Below, one piece after another: positions 61,773-64,000 of a DNA stretch of 64,000 bases; position 1 is the stretch's first letter; each line of letters begins with the position of its first letter. The stretch is from Myxococcales bacterium (GTDB taxonomy: Bacteria > Myxococcota_A > Polyangia > Polyangiales > Ga0077539): contig JAUSAZ010000012.1 in assembly GCA_030652255.1 (NCBI GenBank), forward strand, positions 269,049 to 333,048, in the 5' to 3' direction. The notes beneath the pieces were generated by a model. That model was not told where the DNA came from, searched no databases, and saw nothing but the letters and a program-made list of their open reading frames with translations. The position numbers and the translations under genes are program-made.

Positions 61773-62269
61773 CCGACCCGAACGACCCGTCCGCCCGCCG
61801 CCCCCTCGACCCCCGCGCCATCGACGCCGCGAGCGTGTTCCTCAAGGACACGGTCATCGCGATGGGCCTCGACGCCGACGTCAACGTCCGCGAAGAGGGC
61901 GGCGACACCGTGCTCGAGCTGAGCGGCCCCGACGCGAAGCACCTCGTGGGCAAGAAGGGCGCGACCCTCGACGCCCTGCAGCTGCTCGCCAACCGCGTGG
62001 CCACCAAGACCGTCGCGGGCGACCGCGCGAGCCTCGTGGTCGACGCCGACGGCTACCGCGCCAGGCGCGAGCGCACCCTCACCACCATGGCCCAGGAGCT
62101 CGGCGAGCGCTGCGTGAAGGAGGGCAAGGTGATCTTCATGGAGCCGCTGCCCCCGCGCGAGCGGCGCACCGTGCACATGGCCCTCGCGAAGTTCGAGGGC
62201 GTGCAGACCGAGAGCGAGGGCGAGGGCGAAGAGCGCAGGATCAAGATCATCCCGATGCCGCCTCCGTAG
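61769..62269 (+). CDS. jag: Jag/KhpB-type RNA-binding protein (KH and R3H domains)
   Basis: 166 residues from GTG 61769, overlapping the yidC stop. The KH domain carries 'LVGKKGATLDALQLLANRV' and the R3H domain 'EPLPPRERRTVHMALAKF'. The N-terminal Jag_N domain of firmicute proteins is absent. Jag/KhpB binds RNA and is linked to cell division and envelope control. The mnmE gene that often follows is not here. Confidence 0.93.
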   Translation: MTDPNDPSARRPLDPRAIDAASVFLKDTVIAMGLDADVNVREEGGDTVLELSGPDAKHLVGKKGATLDALQLLANRVATKTVAGDRASLVVDADGYRARRERTLTTMAQELGERCVKEGKVIFMEPLPPRERRTVHMALAKFEGVQTESEGEGEERRIKIIPMPPP

Positions 62270-62354
62270 CCTGCGACCACACCTCCCTCCCCTCCCCGCG
62301 GTCCCTCCACGGGAATCCCCCGCCCCTCCGCGCCGTTACCCTCCACACCCTCTG

Positions 62355-63374
62355 ATGGACCTCCCCGATCGACTCGCGGGTACGCTCCTCGGCACCGCCC
62401 TCGGCGACGCCCTCGGGCTGCCCATGGAGATGCTCCCCGCGCGGGTCATCGCCCGGCGCTTCCCCCGCCTCGACCGCTTCCACCTGCTCGGGCGCACGGG
62501 CTTCGTGTCCGACGACACCGAGCAGTCGGCGCTCGTCGCGCAGAGCCTCGCGCGCCACCCGGGAGACCCCGACGGCGCCGTGCGGGCCTTCCGCCGCTCG
62601 CTGCTCGGGTGGTTCCTTCGGCTGCCGTGGGGCATCGGGCTCGGGACCCTGCGCGCCTGCTGCCGCATCGCCCTCGGGCTGCGCCGCACGGGGGTGCCCA
62701 CGGCGGGCAACGGGGCGGCGATGCGCGCGGCCGTGGTCGGGGTGCTCCTGCACGCAGACGAGGCCGGGCGGCGGGCGATGTCCGACGCGCTCGCGCGGGT
62801 GACGCACACCGACCCGCGGGCCGTGGAGGGCGCGCGCTACGTCGCCGAGGTCGCCGGGGCCCTGGTGGAGAGCGACGACCGCGGGGCGGCGCTCGCGGCG
62901 GCGAGGTCGGCGGTGGGAGAGCCGTTGCTGGGCGCGGCCATCGAGCGGGCGCTCGTCCTCGCGCGCGACGGCGCGGCGCCCGAGGTGGCGGCGGCGGCGC
63001 TCGGCACCACCGGGTACGTCGTGCACACGGTGCCCTTCGCGGCGTACGTGTTCGCGCGCTGGGGCGACGACCCCATGGCGGCGATCGCGGCGGTGATCCG
63101 CGCGGGCGGCGACACGGACTCCATCGGCGCCATCGTGGGCGCCTGGTGCGGGGCGCTCGGCGGCGAAGCGGCCCTGCCCGCCGGGCTCATCGCGGAGCTG
63201 CACGACGGGCCCTTCGGGCCGACGCACCTCCGGGCGCTGGCGCGCGACCTCGCGGGGGCGGCGGCCGGGAGGGCCGCGGTGGCGACCTACAGCCCGGCGT
63301 ATGCGATGGCGCGCAACCTCGCGCTCTACCCCGTGGTGATCGCCCACGCGCTGCGCCGCATCGTGCCGTACTGA
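62355..63374 (+). CDS. ADP-ribosylglycohydrolase family protein
   Basis: 339 residues. The dimetal-site motifs are all visible: 'GTALGDALGLPMEM' (about 13-26), 'VSDDTEQSALVAQ' (51-63), 'TAGNGAAMRAAVVG' and 'AGGDTDSIGAIVGAW'. The family (ARH/DraG-like) removes ADP-ribose from arginine, nitrogenase or other targets. No nitrogenase or ART gene is in view. The gene follows jag by 85 bases and may be an independent unit. Confidence 0.92.
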   Translation: MDLPDRLAGTLLGTALGDALGLPMEMLPARVIARRFPRLDRFHLLGRTGFVSDDTEQSALVAQSLARHPGDPDGAVRAFRRSLLGWFLRLPWGIGLGTLRACCRIALGLRRTGVPTAGNGAAMRAAVVGVLLHADEAGRRAMSDALARVTHTDPRAVEGARYVAEVAGALVESDDRGAALAAARSAVGEPLLGAAIERALVLARDGAAPEVAAAALGTTGYVVHTVPFAAYVFARWGDDPMAAIAAVIRAGGDTDSIGAIVGAWCGALGGEAALPAGLIAELHDGPFGPTHLRALARDLAGAAAGRAAVATYSPAYAMARNLALYPVVIAHALRRIVPY

Positions 63375-63394
63375 GCTTCGATGGGGGGATTCAG

Positions 63395-63718
63395 AGCGTT
63401 GGCCCGGTGGGTTGAGTACAGCGTGCGTACCCTCCCATCCCGCTTGCGGACCGGGGTTTGGCGTTCGCCTGCACCCCGGGCAAGCGAATGCAGGCGCCCG
63501 CTTCGCGGGCTTTCGAGCCGGAATCCGATGGTGCTTCTGGAGTGAATTCGGGCCTGCGAAACGCCGTCCGGAAGGCTCCATGACCTCTCTGTTCGATAGC
63601 CCGCGAAGCGGGCGCCTGCAGTCGCTTGCCCGGGGTGCAGGCGAACGCCAAACCCCGGTCCGTAGTCGGGGATCGGGGTATTCGACTCACCCCGTGCTCA
63701 AGCAACCAGACCAACGCT
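63395..63718. repeat. Inverted-repeat element with 65-bp core arms
   Basis: Core arms 63447-63511 and 63598-63662 are reverse complements with one mismatch in 65. Weaker mirrored similarity continues outward to 63395 and 63718 (both ends begin AGCGTTGG when read inward). Each arm contains smaller dyads: GCCTGCA...TGCAGGC and GCCCGC-TTC-GCGGGC. The centre is 86 bp. The element fills the 394-bp gap between the glycohydrolase and the next gene. It resembles a REP/BIME or MITE-type element. The open frame across it (63391-63714, minus) is not a gene. Confidence 0.88.
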
Positions 63719-63768
63719 TTAGGGGGATTGGCCTCGACGGCCCATCCATGCGAGGGAGCAGCACGCCG

Positions 63769-64000
63769 ATGCGGAGGATGAAGGTCGCGCTGGTGCTGGC
63801 GGTGCTCGCGGCGCTGGGCGTCGCGTGGCGCACCGGCGTGCTGCGGCAGTTCAGCGACCCGGCGAGCGTGAAGGCGACGCTGCTCGCGCTCGGCCCGTGG
63901 GGCTACGTGGTCTACGTGCTGTCCTACGCGGCGCTCCAGCCCTTCGGCGTGCCGGGGACGGTGTTCATCCTGGCGGCGCCGCTCATCTGGCCCTGGCCGG
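63769..64000 (+). CDS. TVP38/TMEM64 (DedA-like) membrane protein, N-terminal part
   Basis: The first 77 codons before the right edge. I start at ATG 63769, with GAGGGAG ten bases upstream; ATGs at 63748 and 63778 are the alternatives. A first helix (about 5-20) is followed by 'LLALGPWGYVVYVLSYAALQ' and 'FGVPGTVFILAAPLIWPW', the opening of the SNARE-associated/VTT domain. These proteins are thought to act as lipid scramblases or flippases. Confidence 0.75.
   Translation, partial: MRRMKVALVLAVLAALGVAWRTGVLRQFSDPASVKATLLALGPWGYVVYVLSYAALQPFGVPGTVFILAAPLIWPWP

Noticed and set aside
63391-63714. Minus-strand open frame of 107 codons
   Set aside because: It is made of the inverted-repeat element itself, has no ribosome-binding site and no family.

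Overview
The window is 64 kb of very GC-rich DNA (about 70% or more by eye), densely coding on both strands, with about 60 protein genes and no tRNA, rRNA or CRISPR. It reads as the chromosome of a myxobacterium-like bacterium (Myxococcota, probably of the Polyangia type). The reasons are family content rather than any search: a CarD/CdnL regulator, an FHA-PATAN (DUF4388) protein, a short PilZ protein, two Ser/Thr protein kinases (one with an HRDVSPSN catalytic loop), a zinc ribbon-GYF protein, an H1-like lysine/alanine protein, and many lipoproteins with Cys-rich 'HCGxCGxxC' repeats. GTG starts and 4-base ATGA/GTGA gene overlaps are common. Recognisable promoters are of the TTGAC-N16/18-TAnnnT type.

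Layout. 0-6 kb (minus): a zinc ribbon-GYF protein cut by the window edge, a Thr-Pro-repeat membrane protein, the electron transfer flavoprotein operon etfB-etfA, glutathione synthetase and an H1-like protein. 6-13 kb: OmpA lipoprotein, CarD, RNase E/G, PilZ and J-domain proteins, an FHA-PATAN protein, a 38-residue basic protein, a cNMP-binding protein and a tail-anchored kinase. 13-23 kb: SMC (sharing a CTAG stop with the kinase), a metalloprotease-like lipoprotein, a SulP transporter and a phytoene-desaturase-like oxidoreductase. 23-29 kb: an ECF sigma factor, FecR/TPR anti-sigma, outer-membrane-like protein and dihaem cytochrome operon, then a thiopurine methyltransferase and a transglutaminase-like protein. 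29-36 kb (minus): a kinase, PEGA-like protein, seven-repeat FG-GAP lipoprotein and DUF2786 operon. 36-41 kb: SurE, an IgGFc-binding-like lipoprotein, an isochorismatase, a NADAR protein and a possible nuclease. 41.3-42.5 kb: a 79-bp-arm inverted repeat beside a frameshifted pseudogene. 42.5-48.6 kb: lipoproteins (SUMF1-like, ferritin-like) and an MmyB-like regulator divergent from a small membrane protein across a 21-bp palindrome.

48.6-57.7 kb (minus) is one chemosensory operon: cheW, cheR-TPR, cheW, CHASE3 receptor, cheA-REC, cheB and a triple-receiver histidine kinase. It has no separate cheY and no flagellar gene. 57.8-62.3 kb holds a coiled-coil lipoprotein, a RadC-like protein and the conserved rpmH-rnpA-yidD-yidC-jag cluster. 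62.3-64 kb holds an ADP-ribosylglycohydrolase, a second inverted-repeat element (65-bp arms, one mismatch) and the start of a TVP38/DedA-like membrane protein.

The items most worth a second look are the two inverted-repeat elements, the broken gene beside one of them, the kinase-to-integrin-like-propeller operon, the self-contained chemosensory operon, the sigma/cytochrome operon, the perfect operator palindrome and the 38-residue basic protein with its own strong promoter.
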